This document shows, one piece after another, positions 27,072 to 35,877 of a stretch of 64,000 bases of DNA. The stretch spans positions 1 through 64,000 of the forward strand of contig NZ_CAACUY010000031.1 of assembly GCF_900659615.1 (NCBI RefSeq). Reading direction: 5' to 3'. Each line of letters begins with the position of its first letter. Position 1 is the first letter of the stretch. A program made the position numbers and the translations under genes. A model generated the notes under the pieces. That model saw only the letters and a program-made list of their open reading frames with translations. It made no database searches and was not told the origin of the DNA. The stretch comes from Actinomadura fibrosa. GTDB lineage: Bacteria; Actinomycetota; Actinomycetes; Streptosporangiales; Streptosporangiaceae.

Positions 27072-29152
27072 ACCCGCGCGTCCACCATCGTGATCGTCTG
27101 GGTGGCGGACGCGCAGACCAGCTCGTAGTCGGCGACGCGGACCGACGCCCCGTCCTGCGACAGCGGGAAGGGCCGCGCGGGCGGCGTGTAGGCGGGGGCG
27201 TCGGGCCGCACCAGCAGCTTGGACAGGTAGCCGAGGTCCTGCGTGGGGGCGATCGCCTGGAACAGGTCGGAGGCGAACACCGGCTGCCCGACCTGCCAGC
27301 CGGTGCCGTCCGGGCCGCCGCGGGTGGGGTGGAGGAACCGCTGGATGCGGGCGAGGGTGTCGGCCCTGACCTGGTCCCGGTCCGCGCCGGCGCTGGTCGC
27401 GCGCTGCCACAGCGTCACCTCCACCGTCACGATCACCGGCAGGTAGCACGGCCCGTGCACCACCAGCTGCGCGGTCAGCTCCCTGCGCGGCTCCAGATGG
27501 GCGCGGACCTCGTCCACGTCGCCCGGGGACGGGACGGGCCGCGCCACCGACGGGCCCTGGTCCGGCGCGATGACGAGGTTCACGGTGCCGGGCGCCCGGA
27601 CGATCCCGCCGTAGTCGTAGGGCGTGCCGTCGTCGTCGTGGCGCCGGGGCGGCAGGCAGCGCACCACGATCGGGCCGGACGCCTCGCGCACCAGGAACTC
27701 GTAGTCGTCGGCCGTCACCGCCCGGTCGCGGATCTTCAGCTCCTGCGGGGCCCGGGCGAGGGTGTCCTCGACGGGCTCCTCGTCCACGCCGTCCTGGCCG
27801 GGGCCGAGGTTGGTGACGGCCGAGACGCCCGCCGGGACGGCCCCGGCGAGCGTGGTGCCGAGCACCGTCACCTGGCCCGGCGGGACGTTCCCGTCCTGCC
27901 CGCCGGAGACGTACCGGTAGCGGAGCGCGCGGATCCGGCTGCCCGCCGGAGGGATCGAACCGTGCCCCTCCAGCCCGGGCGCGGTGTGCGGGTCGTAGGA
28001 GCCGAAGCCGATCTCGCCCGTCACGGGGTCGGCGCGGTAGACGGTGCCGGGACCGGACGGCAGGTCGTCCGCGAGCGTCCAGTCCTGCCAGACCGGGGGG
28101 CTGCCCGTGCCGACCTGGATCGCGAGGTCGCCGTAGGGGGCGTCGAAGGAGGGGCGCCGGGCCAGGGGCCGCTGCGCCAGCGCGAACACCTGGAACGGGG
28201 CGCCGGTGCTGACGCCGAGCTCCTCCGGGACCCGGACGGTGACGGCGGTCCGGGCGGGCGCCGCGTTGAACAGCAGCCGCTCCAGCCCGATGAGTGCCGG
28301 GCCTCCGCCGCCGTTGGCGATCCGCAGCCCGATCCAGAACAGCGTGTCGGTGACCGCGCCGCCCGGGGCGCGCGGCGGAACCGTCTCCCAGGGATGGTCC
28401 GCCGCGGAGCCGGGCGCGGGGCCGGTCGGCTGCTGCGCGCTCCAGCCGGCGGGCGGCGTGCACCGGAACGCCCCGTCGTGGGTGAACGCGTCGGTCTCGT
28501 CGCTCGCTCCCGTCAGGACCGGCCAGGCGAGCGGGTCGGCGTCCCCGGCGGAGTGGACGAAGGTGACGGCGAGGCCGGGCGGCGCGCCGCTGTACAGCCG
28601 CACCTCCGGCGCCAGCTCCTCGGACGTCGCGCGGTCGAAGCCCAGGCACAGCTGGGCGGTCTGCGCGGCCGGCACCTGGATCGCGGTCTTGCCGGACAGC
28701 GCCGACGTGACGTCGTCGTACGCGCCGCCCGACACGAGCACCGCCGCCTTCAGCGCGGTCGGCAGCACGCGGGCGTCGGCGTCGGTCTCGAAGACGACCG
28801 GCCGGTCGCCGCCGGTCTGCGCCTGCGTGCCCGCCGGGACGACGACCGCGCCCGCCCCGGCGGTGAAGGTGAGGTAGGCGTGCGCGGGGACCGCGGGCCT
28901 GCGGGTGATCCCGAGCAGGTCGAGGAACGCCACGTACGTCTTGTCCGGGACCTGGTTCAGCCGGTAGATCATGCTCTCGGCCAGCCACGCGAACAGCTCG
29001 ATCAGCGTGATGCCGAGGTCGCTCGGGTTGTGGTCCGTCCACTGCGGCGCGTAGACGGGGATCAGCGCGCGCATCTGGTCGACGAGGTCCTGCCAGGTCC
29101 GGTCGTCCAGGTTCGGGGGGACGATCCGGCCCCGCCGCGACTCGAACGTCAT
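27068..29152 (-). CDS. eCIS baseplate J/gp47-like wedge protein
   Basis: 694 aa. The start ATG at 29152 overlaps the gp25 stop. The N-terminal region contains ITLIELFAWLAESMIYRLNQVPDKTYVAFLDLLGI, the gpJ/gp47 hallmark helix pair. The C-terminal region contains DYEFLVREASG and VTVEVTLW-type strands seen in baseplate J proteins. Afp11/gp6-like proteins build the baseplate wedges that trigger sheath contraction. It lies between the gp25 and gpI genes, the conserved order in contractile systems. Confidence 0.85.
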   Translation of the reverse strand: MTFESRRGRIVPPNLDDRTWQDLVDQMRALIPVYAPQWTDHNPSDLGITLIELFAWLAESMIYRLNQVPDKTYVAFLDLLGITRRPAVPAHAYLTFTAGAGAVVVPAGTQAQTGGDRPVVFETDADARVLPTALKAAVLVSGGAYDDVTSALSGKTAIQVPAAQTAQLCLGFDRATSEELAPEVRLYSGAPPGLAVTFVHSAGDADPLAWPVLTGASDETDAFTHDGAFRCTPPAGWSAQQPTGPAPGSAADHPWETVPPRAPGGAVTDTLFWIGLRIANGGGGPALIGLERLLFNAAPARTAVTVRVPEELGVSTGAPFQVFALAQRPLARRPSFDAPYGDLAIQVGTGSPPVWQDWTLADDLPSGPGTVYRADPVTGEIGFGSYDPHTAPGLEGHGSIPPAGSRIRALRYRYVSGGQDGNVPPGQVTVLGTTLAGAVPAGVSAVTNLGPGQDGVDEEPVEDTLARAPQELKIRDRAVTADDYEFLVREASGPIVVRCLPPRRHDDDGTPYDYGGIVRAPGTVNLVIAPDQGPSVARPVPSPGDVDEVRAHLEPRRELTAQLVVHGPCYLPVIVTVEVTLWQRATSAGADRDQVRADTLARIQRFLHPTRGGPDGTGWQVGQPVFASDLFQAIAPTQDLGYLSKLLVRPDAPAYTPPARPFPLSQDGASVRVADYELVCASATQTITMVDARV

Positions 29153-29532
29153 CGTCCGCCTTCCAGGTAGAACGGGTAGACGAGGTTGCGCACCTCGTTG
29201 GTGGCGCGGAGCCGGTACTGCACGTCGATGAGCAGGCGGACGTCGTCGTTCGCGACGGCCACGTCGAGGACGTCGATGCGCGGCTCCCACCGGGCGAGGG
29301 CGTCGGTGACGTAGTGCCGGGCGAGGTCGGCGGTGGCGCCGTTGTTCGGCGCGAACGCCAGGCTCCGCAGGTTGGCGCCGAAGGTGGGGCGCATCACCCG
29401 CTCGCCGTGCTGGGTGCCGAGGACGATCCGGATCGACTCGGCGACCTTGGCGGCCCCGGCGGACTCGGCGACGCCCCCGCCGTCCAGCCGCAGCGGGAAG
29501 GCGGGGCCGCGCCCGTAGAACTGCCCGGTCAC
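29149..29532 (-). CDS. eCIS GPW/gp25 family baseplate wedge protein
   Basis: 127 aa from GTG 29532. It has the gp25 features: FPLRLDGGGVAESAGAAKVAESIRIVL and GERVMRPTFGANLRSLAF, the E-R-x-(M/L)-RP-x-(F/Y)-G motif. The C-terminal strand region LDVAVANDDVRLLIDVQYRLR completes the fold. gp25 (Afp9) joins sheath and baseplate. The GTGA overlap with the PAAR-like gene and ATGA overlap with gpJ show tight coupling. Confidence 0.9.
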   Translation of the reverse strand: MTGQFYGRGPAFPLRLDGGGVAESAGAAKVAESIRIVLGTQHGERVMRPTFGANLRSLAFAPNNGATADLARHYVTDALARWEPRIDVLDVAVANDDVRLLIDVQYRLRATNEVRNLVYPFYLEGGR

Positions 29533-29864
29533 GGCGCCCCCAGCGTGGTCTGCGAGGACGTCACCGTCAGCGCGCCGGCCACGCCGCCGATCTGCCCGTC
29601 GGTGGTGCCCGCCAGCGAGGCGAGCAGGACCGGGCTGCCGCCGACGAGCAGCTTCGCCGAGCGGCCGCCGGTGATCGCGCGGACCTTGCCGCAGGGCTTG
29701 TCGTTCGACGACACCGGCGTGCACGCCGTGTCGAACGTGGTCACGCCCGCCTCCAGCAGCACGGGCTCCCCGGCCACCGCGAGCTTGGCGGCGCTGTCCG
29801 GCAGGACGTGCCCGGCGGTGGCGTGGCCGCAGGTGATGGTGGAACCCGTCGTCAGGACGTTCAC
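29529..29864 (-). CDS. eCIS PAAR-like spike-tip protein
   Basis: 111 aa from GTG 29864. TTGSTITCGHATAG and the repeated Gly-rich strand pattern (PVLLEAGVTTFD, then PVLLASLAGTTDG) with cysteines at CGH, ACTP and PCGK fit a PAAR-like tip domain of the DUF4280 kind. It would cap the VgrG-like trimer encoded just upstream and may bind a metal through Cys/His. Both junctions overlap by 4 nt. Confidence 0.7.
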   Translation of the reverse strand: MNVLTTGSTITCGHATAGHVLPDSAAKLAVAGEPVLLEAGVTTFDTACTPVSSNDKPCGKVRAITGGRSAKLLVGGSPVLLASLAGTTDGQIGGVAGALTVTSSQTTLGAP

Positions 29865-31468
29865 GTCACGTTCACCTGCGACTCCGTCATCGTGATGGTG
29901 GTGGCGCCGCCGTGGGCGGACAGGACGATGTCGCCCGCCGCCCGGACCGTGACGGCTCCGGTGACGGCGTCCAGCTCGATGGAGCCGCCCTTCGCGTCGG
30001 CGACGCGGACGCCCCCCGCGCCGGGCGTGTCGTCGAAGGTGATCGTGTGCCCGGCCCTGCTCTTGATCACCCGGGTGCCGTTGGTGCCGTCGCGGTCGGT
30101 GACGGGCGGCCCGTTCACCGCGTTCCACAGGCTGCCGACGATGTACGGCTTGGACAGGTCGCCGTTCTCGAACGCCACGAGGACCTGGTCGCCCGGCTCG
30201 GGCAGCGAATAGAAGCCCATGTCCTTGCCGCCCATCGGCGTCGCGCACGGCGCCCAGCCGCTGGTGAAGGTGTCGGACAGGCCGGGGAACGCCACCCTGA
30301 CCCGGCCCGTCGGGATCTTCGGCGGGATCGCCCGCAGCTCGTCGTTGTCGCGGACCTCGCCGACCACGACGCCGTGGAAGCGCGCCGCCTCGTTCGGCGA
30401 CGGCTCCTCCACGAGCTTGCGGCGCAGCAGCCCGAGCAGGCTGGAGTGCCCGCGCGGGGAGATGGAGAAGTCGGTGGTCAGGCCGCCGCCGTCCAGCCGG
30501 TGGGTGACCTTCCGGACCCGGTAGGTCCCCGAGAAGCGCCGCCCGACGCCCTCGATCCGCAGATGGTCGCCCGCGGTGAGGTCCGGCAGCCCGGCGCACG
30601 ACCCGGTGCCCTCGTACATGCCGTCCAGCAGGTCCGCCAGCACCGACCGGGCGAGCAGCGCCGCGTCCAGGGGGTTCTCGACGGTCTGCTGCCGGACGCC
30701 CCTGCGGGCGAGCGAGGCCAGCAGGTCTAGGGCGGCGCCGCCGAGCCGCTCGACGACGTCGTCGAGGTCGAACTCGCCCGCCAGCACCGTGGCGGAGACC
30801 GCCTGCGCGAGTTCCTGGTTGTAGCCGCGGACGACCTGGAGCCCGGCCATCGCGGCGGCCGAGATGCGCGGCTGGAACGAGGCGAGGTTCCGGCCCCACT
30901 CCAGCGTGTGCGCGGGCGGCGCGGGGCGGGGAAACCGGAAGTGCAGCCGGTCCCACTGGACGTACACGTCGAAGAAGTACCGCGCCGCCCGCGACTTGAG
31001 GAACGCGAAGTCGCTCTCCGTCTGGATGATCTTCTCTTGCAGTCCGGGGGTCGGGTCCACGAGGGGGATCAGGCCGTTCTCCGCCGCCAGCCGGGCCGCG
31101 ATGACGCTGTCGTTGGCGAACGCGTACTCGGTCGGCTCCGGCTGCGCGCGCCGCATCCGGTACGACTTGTCGTAGCCCGACACGCGGACCGTGGGCGGGC
31201 CGCCCGCCGGGAACGACGGCTCGATGGCGGCGATCTCGCCGAGGAACGCCGGGACGAGGCCGTCGCCGTAGCCGAGGTGGATCTCCACGGTGCGGCCGGG
31301 GTCGAGCAGCGCCGAGTCGAGCAGGGCGTTGTCCGCGTTCCGCAGCGTGACCGCGAACGTGCCCGCGAGGTCCAGGTCGGTCTCCACGACCACGTCGAGC
31401 AGCTGGGACGCCAGGTCCGCCGCCAGCGCCACGCCGGAGATCCGCACCTCGCACCGCGGCGCCGTCAT
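29861..31468 (-). CDS. eCIS VgrG/gpD-like spike protein
   Basis: 535 aa. The N-terminal gpD-like hub (about 10-330) includes VRVSGYDKSYRMRR and QTESDFAFLKSRAARYFFDVYV. It is followed by the OB-fold gp5-like domain VGEVRDNDELRAIPPKIPTG...VRVAFPG and LPEPGDQVLVAFENGD...PYIVGSLWN. The C-terminus is a short beta-helix, SGIxLD-like repeats GSIELDAVTGAVTVRAAGDI. This is Afp8/VgrG, the central puncturing spike. Overlaps the LysM gene and the PAAR-like gene by 4 nt each. Confidence 0.9.
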   Translation of the reverse strand: MTAPRCEVRISGVALAADLASQLLDVVVETDLDLAGTFAVTLRNADNALLDSALLDPGRTVEIHLGYGDGLVPAFLGEIAAIEPSFPAGGPPTVRVSGYDKSYRMRRAQPEPTEYAFANDSVIAARLAAENGLIPLVDPTPGLQEKIIQTESDFAFLKSRAARYFFDVYVQWDRLHFRFPRPAPPAHTLEWGRNLASFQPRISAAAMAGLQVVRGYNQELAQAVSATVLAGEFDLDDVVERLGGAALDLLASLARRGVRQQTVENPLDAALLARSVLADLLDGMYEGTGSCAGLPDLTAGDHLRIEGVGRRFSGTYRVRKVTHRLDGGGLTTDFSISPRGHSSLLGLLRRKLVEEPSPNEAARFHGVVVGEVRDNDELRAIPPKIPTGRVRVAFPGLSDTFTSGWAPCATPMGGKDMGFYSLPEPGDQVLVAFENGDLSKPYIVGSLWNAVNGPPVTDRDGTNGTRVIKSRAGHTITFDDTPGAGGVRVADAKGGSIELDAVTGAVTVRAAGDIVLSAHGGATTITMTESQVNVT

Positions 31469-32199
31469 GCCCGCCCCCCGGGGATGACGAGCTGGGTGCC
31501 GGGCGGCACGTCCAGCGGGTCCTTGATCCTGTTGGCGTCGGCGATCCGCCGCCACCGGCCAGGGTCGCCGAGGTAGGCGGCGGCGATCGAGCTCAGTGTG
31601 TCGCCGACCGCCGTGGTGTGCACGGTGACGTCCGCGCCGCCGGGCGCGCCCGTCCCGGGGGCGCCGGATCCGCCGCCCGCCAGTGCCTGGACGGTCGGCG
31701 GGCCGAGGAAGAGGCCGTGCCCGATCTGCGGCCCCTCGGTGTCGGCGTGCTCCTGGAGCCGCACCGACAGGGTGGAGCGGACCGGGGTGCCGTCCCGCAG
31801 GAACATCGTGTAGCGCTGCCCGGCGTCCAGCATCACGCACCGGAACTGGACGCGGCCGAGCGAGAACAGCAGCACCGGCGGCGCCATCGTCTGCCGCCCG
31901 CGCTCCAGCAGCGCGACGATCGGCCCGGTGTGCGCGCGCACGTCCTCGCCGGACTCGTAGGTGTCGAAGAACAGCTCCATGGACAGGGTGCGCGCCTTGC
32001 CCCGGATGTACTGCACCGGCGGCGCGTCCAGGCCGGGGATCGGGACCTCGGCGTAGACGTTGCCCTGCTCGACCTTCAGCTCCTCGGGGTTGTACATCAC
32101 CGGATGCGCGGCGCCCGTGCCGGTGTCGATGATCGTCGCCTTGGCCAGCTCGTGGCCGGCCCGCCTCGGCACCGGGCGTCTCGGCCCTGGCAGCGCCAT
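31465..32199 (-). CDS. eCIS LysM-containing tube-initiator/hub protein
   Basis: 244 aa. The first 160 residues match the CIS_tube/Afp7 N-terminal domain (MYNPEELKVEQGN, with an SMELFFDTYESGEDVR block). After a Gly/Ala/Pro linker, a LysM motif occupies about 190-242 (VGDTLSSIAAAYLGDPGRWRRIADAN through PPGTQLVIPG). Such proteins link the spike to the first tube ring. The gene starts 1 bp after the DUF4157 stop. Confidence 0.88.
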   Translation of the reverse strand: MALPGPRRPVPRRAGHELAKATIIDTGTGAAHPVMYNPEELKVEQGNVYAEVPIPGLDAPPVQYIRGKARTLSMELFFDTYESGEDVRAHTGPIVALLERGRQTMAPPVLLFSLGRVQFRCVMLDAGQRYTMFLRDGTPVRSTLSVRLQEHADTEGPQIGHGLFLGPPTVQALAGGGSGAPGTGAPGGADVTVHTTAVGDTLSSIAAAYLGDPGRWRRIADANRIKDPLDVPPGTQLVIPGGRA

Positions 32200-32200
32200 C

Positions 32201-33163
32201 TCAGCCTCCTCGCTCGAACTCGGCCCGCACCTGCCGCATCAGGTCCGCGACGACGTCGCGCCGCAGCCGCTCCAGGTCGACGGGCGCGGGCGGCGCGGCG
32301 ACGTCCCTGCCCGTCCCGGCCGCCAGTGGGATCGGGGGCGGTGCGGGCGTCGCGCCCGTTCCCGTGGACGGCCCGCCCGTCTCGGCCTCTGGCGGCCCGT
32401 ACCGTGCGGGCGGCGGACCCGGTACGCCGATCCCGGAAACGGCACCGGGATGCGCGGTCGTTGACCAATCCGCTGGGGGCTCGGACGCCGCTGGATCGGG
32501 CCGCGTCGCCGCGGGGAAGCTCCACCGGGCCGCCGACTCGACGGCGAGCGCGTGATCCTCACCGGCGTGCGCGTGCGGCGGGGCTCCACCGGACGCGCCC
32601 TGCCGAGCTGGGAAGCGGGTCTGCGTGACGTGCGCGGCCTCGTGGGCCAGCAACCCGAACCCTTCCGGCTCGTCGGGCTGGAAGCGGCCGTCGCGGAAGT
32701 GGACGTCGGCGCCGAGCGTCACCGCGTCGGCCCGCAGGCTCCGGGCGAGCGCGTCGGACGCGGCTCCGACGTGCGGCCGCAGCACATCGGCTCCCGGACC
32801 GGCCAGGTCGCGGAGCCTGCCCCGGACGTCCTGCGCGAGCGGCACCTGCCTGGCCTCCGTTACGCCATCGGATCCTGCCTGTGGCACGCCGCCCGGTACC
32901 TCGTCCGGCCACGGCGCGCGGGGGCCGGGCAACGCGTTCCGGCCGGCCGGGTGCGTGCGCAGCGGACCCGCCGGTCGGTCGGGCGGTCGCTCGGCGCGGT
33001 CGGGCGGGCGCTCGACGCGGTCGAACCGGCCCGCCAGCGGCGCGGCGTTCCGGGCGGCCCTGGCCAGCACCGGGTCGAGCGCCGCCGTCCAGGGGAAGTC
33101 CGGCACGTGGCGCGCCGCCAGCCGCAGGCCGGCCTCCTGGAGCCGCTCCCCGAGCGTCGTCAT
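32201..33163 (-). CDS. eCIS-associated DUF4157 (eCIS core domain) protein
   Basis: 320 aa. A long Pro/Arg-rich N-terminal region precedes the DUF4157 domain at about 105-185, with the zinc-metalloprotease-like HEAAH at 174-178 inside FGLLAHEAAHVTQ. The C-terminal 120 residues are Pro-rich and end in a helix with VVADLMRQVRAEF. DUF4157 is enriched in eCIS loci and in their effectors; protease activity is unproven. It might process or mark cargo. Overlaps DUF6760 by 4 nt. Confidence 0.85.
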   Translation of the reverse strand: MTTLGERLQEAGLRLAARHVPDFPWTAALDPVLARAARNAAPLAGRFDRVERPPDRAERPPDRPAGPLRTHPAGRNALPGPRAPWPDEVPGGVPQAGSDGVTEARQVPLAQDVRGRLRDLAGPGADVLRPHVGAASDALARSLRADAVTLGADVHFRDGRFQPDEPEGFGLLAHEAAHVTQTRFPARQGASGGAPPHAHAGEDHALAVESAARWSFPAATRPDPAASEPPADWSTTAHPGAVSGIGVPGPPPARYGPPEAETGGPSTGTGATPAPPPIPLAAGTGRDVAAPPAPVDLERLRRDVVADLMRQVRAEFERGG

Positions 33164-33315
33164 CCCGCCTCCTGGGCGATCTGGTCGAGCACCTCGGCCA
33201 CCCAGCGGCGGCGGGTCGCGTGGTCGAGGTCCAGGACTTCGTTGAGGGTCCAGTGCGCGTGCCGTCCGAGAAAGGCCACCTCCTGATGGACCCGGTCCAG
33301 GGGGTAGCCGGTCAT
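33160..33315 (-). CDS. eCIS-associated DUF6760 small protein
   Basis: 51 aa, mostly one helical hairpin: TGYPLDRVHQEVAFLGRHAH, WTLNEVLDLDHATRRRW. It matches small DUF6760 proteins encoded between tail assembly and hub genes in eCIS loci. The size and helical content, and its place after a gpG/gpE-like gene, suggest an assembly chaperone. It overlaps both neighbours by 4 nt. Confidence 0.8.
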   Translation of the reverse strand: MTGYPLDRVHQEVAFLGRHAHWTLNEVLDLDHATRRRWVAEVLDQIAQEAG

Positions 33316-33680
33316 CCCCCCAGCGGCGCCACCTCCACCTCGTGGCCCTGGCCGCAGTGCGGGCACTCGACGGGGGCGCTGCGCGGCGCCAGGCCGTTGA
33401 TCCGGTTGTAGAGGTCCTGGAGGTAGGCGAGGTCCTCCGAGAACAGGCCCTCGATCACCCCGGGGTTGACCTCCGGCAGCCCGCCGAGCCGGCTGACCAC
33501 CCGCGACAGCAGCAGGACGACCAGGTACGCGGGCCAGTTGCGGACCCTCGGGTCCTTCAGCGGGTAGATCTCGTCGGCCGCCGTGGCGAGCCGCATCACA
33601 CCGGTGCGGTGCAGGGTGCCGTCGGCGTCCACGTACCCCTTGGGCAGCTCGAACTCGACCTCGGTGACCAGCACGCTCAT
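33312..33680 (-). CDS. eCIS tail assembly protein (phage tail assembly chaperone-like)
   Basis: 122 aa. The N-terminal strand EFELPKGYVDADGTLHRTGVMRLATAADEI is the common opening of these assembly proteins. A helical centre (VVLLLSRVVSRLGGLPEVNPGVIEGL, FSEDLAYLQDLYNRING) follows, and the C-terminus carries a CPHCGQGH zinc knuckle near 105-112. It is encoded between the tube protein and DUF6760 and overlaps both by 4 nt. Not expected in the final particle. Confidence 0.8.
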   Translation of the reverse strand: MSVLVTEVEFELPKGYVDADGTLHRTGVMRLATAADEIYPLKDPRVRNWPAYLVVLLLSRVVSRLGGLPEVNPGVIEGLFSEDLAYLQDLYNRINGLAPRSAPVECPHCGQGHEVEVAPLGG

Positions 33681-34117
33681 ACGCGGGTCAGCCCCTCGTG
33701 CGCGAGCACCAGCGTGTCGATGGAGATGTCGCCGCCCTTGGCGGTGAACGCCGAGCTCTCCCATTTGGTCGGCCAGGCGTTGACGAAGTTCCACCGGGCC
33801 ACTTCGGTGCTGTTGTCGAGGTCGAAGACCACGATCGAGCCGTTGCTGCGGACGACCGTGCCGAGCACGATCTGCTGCCGCCAGTCCCACAGCTCCGTCG
33901 AGGCCGTGAGACCCCATTTCAGCGAGATGTCGGAGTAGCTCGTCCGGCCGGGGAGCTTGTAGGACGTGGTGTTGTCGCCGCCCTGCCGGTTCTCGATGAC
34001 CTCGGTGGTGGAGCCGAGGCCGCTGCACTCGATGAAGCTCGCCTGGGCGATGCCGTCCAGCTCGACCAGGAAGTTGAAGTTGCGGAACGGATCGACCCGC
34101 TGTCCGGTGGTGGGCAT
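33677..34117 (-). CDS. eCIS inner tube protein (gp19/Hcp-like)
   Basis: 146 aa with the T4 gp19-like tube pattern. RNFNFLVELDGIAQASFIECSGL is followed by GGDNTTSYKLPGRTSYSDISLKWGL and a C-terminal WNFVNAWPTKW...TLVLAHEGL strand. It polymerises into the hollow tube. It is the only tube gene in the locus. It begins 9 bp after the sheath stop and overlaps the assembly protein gene by 4 nt. Confidence 0.93.
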   Translation of the reverse strand: MPTTGQRVDPFRNFNFLVELDGIAQASFIECSGLGSTTEVIENRQGGDNTTSYKLPGRTSYSDISLKWGLTASTELWDWRQQIVLGTVVRSNGSIVVFDLDNSTEVARWNFVNAWPTKWESSAFTAKGGDISIDTLVLAHEGLTRV

Positions 34118-34126
34118 TGCTGCTCC

Positions 34127-35260
34127 TTATCCCTCGCTGATGGACGCGCCGCCGTCCCACAGGCCGATGCGCAGCTCGATGAACTCGGCCGGGCGGCTCG
34201 GCGCCAGCCCGATCTCGATGACCACCTCGCCCCGCGCCCGCACGTCGGGCGGGTTGAGCTCCTCGGTGATCGAGACGTAGAAGGCATCCTTCGCGGTGGC
34301 GCCGAACAGCGCCCCGGCCTGCCAGACCCGGGTGAGGAACTCGCCGATCGAGCGCTCCAGGCCCCGCCACAGCCGCAGGTCGTTCGGTGCGAACACCGCC
34401 CAGCGGACGCCCTGGCGGATCGAGTCCTCCACGTAGCAGACCAGCCGCCGGACGTTGACGTACTGCCAGGAGACGCTGGTGGTGAGCGTCCGCGCGCCCC
34501 AGACCAGCGGCGGGCCGCCCGGGAACCGCCTGATCGCGTTGATGTTGCGGTGGTTCAGCTGCCCCTGCTCGGTGTCGTTGAGCTGGTACTCCACGTCCAG
34601 GGCGCCGCGGACGTCCTCGTTGGCCGGGGCCCGGTGCACGCCGACGGTGTCGTCGCAGCGGGCCATGATCCCGGCGACGTGCCCGGACGGCGGGACGGTG
34701 AGCCGCCGGTCCGGCGCGCCGGGATCGGGGATGACCAGCCACGGCCAGTACAGGGCCCCGAAGCCGTTGCCGGAGTCGAGCCCGCCGCGCTGCGTCAGCA
34801 GCGGGCCCTGCGGGTTCACCGGGTTCGCGTCCTGGACTCCGTCGAGGACCGCGAACCGGTCGCCCATCGTCTCGCAGTGCGCGAGCACCTTCGCCTGCGC
34901 CGCCGCGTCCACCGTCCCGGGCAGGCAGACCATGCTGACGTCGGGGTAGCGGGTGAGCCGGTCGATCGCCGCGTCCAGCCCCGCGGCGTTCTGCACCGGC
35001 ACGATGTAGGCGAACGTGCCGCCGTTGTCGAAGAAGCCCTTCACCGCGTACGGCAGCTGCACGCCCGCCTTGTAGTCGCCGAACTTCGCCACGTACGCGG
35101 TCCACGTGGTGACCGGGAACGGCTCGCCGAGCCCCGCCTCGCCGGGCAGGACGGCCGGCGTCCCCACGAACGCGGTGACCGTGCTGCCCACCCCGGCGAT
35201 CGGCCCGGCCGGGGTGATCTCCTTGACGTAGACCCCGGGGGCCGCGGTGTCGTAGGCCAT
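34127..35260 (-). CDS. eCIS contractile sheath protein
   Basis: 377 aa. APGVYVKEI opens the protein, as in tail-sheath proteins. Later motifs include INAIRRFPGGPPLVWGARTL and the C-terminal TAKDAFYVSITEELNPPDV...GEVVIEIGLAPSRPAEFIELRI, diagnostic of the sheath C-terminal domain. Two adjacent ATGs exist; 35260 is preferred because AGGAG then sits 5 nt upstream. It is one of the shorter sheaths, without an extra protruding domain. The energy stored in its polymer drives injection. Confidence 0.95.
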   Translation of the reverse strand: MAYDTAAPGVYVKEITPAGPIAGVGSTVTAFVGTPAVLPGEAGLGEPFPVTTWTAYVAKFGDYKAGVQLPYAVKGFFDNGGTFAYIVPVQNAAGLDAAIDRLTRYPDVSMVCLPGTVDAAAQAKVLAHCETMGDRFAVLDGVQDANPVNPQGPLLTQRGGLDSGNGFGALYWPWLVIPDPGAPDRRLTVPPSGHVAGIMARCDDTVGVHRAPANEDVRGALDVEYQLNDTEQGQLNHRNINAIRRFPGGPPLVWGARTLTTSVSWQYVNVRRLVCYVEDSIRQGVRWAVFAPNDLRLWRGLERSIGEFLTRVWQAGALFGATAKDAFYVSITEELNPPDVRARGEVVIEIGLAPSRPAEFIELRIGLWDGGASISEG

Positions 35261-35298
35261 CATCTCTCCTGTCGCTCGAAGCGGTGGGGCACGCGGGC

Positions 35299-35877
35299 TC
35301 ACGCGTCCAGGACGGGTTTGAGCACGACGTTCTTGACGAGGGGGCTGCGGTCGGACCGGTCGAAGGGTTCGGCGGCGACCGTCACCGTCAGGCCGAACGC
35401 CGGCCGCGGCGGGATGCCGAGGGCGCTCCAGAAGTGACCCATCGCCTGCCCCTCGGCGGACCGGGCGACGGTCATCGGAAGGGAGTACGGCTGCGTCGTC
35501 AGCGAGCCCCGGAGGACGCGGTCCGGGACGACGGGGAAGCGGGCGAGCCAGACCAGGGCGGCGCCGAGGAGCGCGTGCTCCTCGGCGGTCCTCAGCCCGC
35601 CCGTCTGGTGGGACCACGCCGTGACCAGGTAGTCGCAGTCGAGCCGCACCGCGGGCAGCCGGGCGGTGACGGCGTCGGGTGTGCGTTCGAGCACCCTCGC
35701 CTCGTCGCGCAGCACCCGGTTCTCCGCGATCTCGTGCAGGAACAGGTTCAGCGTCGTCTGGTCGGGACGGTAGTCGCGGTCGGGCGTGTCGAAGGCGACC
35801 TGGGCGCCGCGCAGCGCGTCGGGGGCGGCGGCGTCCCGGACGAGCGCGGCCATGGTCTGGTCGAGGTCCTGGAACAT
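35299..35877 (-). CDS. eCIS DUF4255 (Pvc16-like) tail-terminator protein
   Basis: 192 aa from ATG 35877; a GTG one codon earlier would overlap the ATPase stop by 4 nt. FQDLDQTMAALVRDAA, QTTLNLFLHEIAENRVLRDEARV and the later LDCDYLVTAWSHQTG are DUF4255 marks. The family includes Afp16/Pvc16, which caps the tube-sheath at the distal end and sets length. It lies between the ATPase and sheath genes, the standard place. Confidence 0.9.
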   Translation of the reverse strand: MFQDLDQTMAALVRDAAAPDALRGAQVAFDTPDRDYRPDQTTLNLFLHEIAENRVLRDEARVLERTPDAVTARLPAVRLDCDYLVTAWSHQTGGLRTAEEHALLGAALVWLARFPVVPDRVLRGSLTTQPYSLPMTVARSAEGQAMGHFWSALGIPPRPAFGLTVTVAAEPFDRSDRSPLVKNVVLKPVLDA

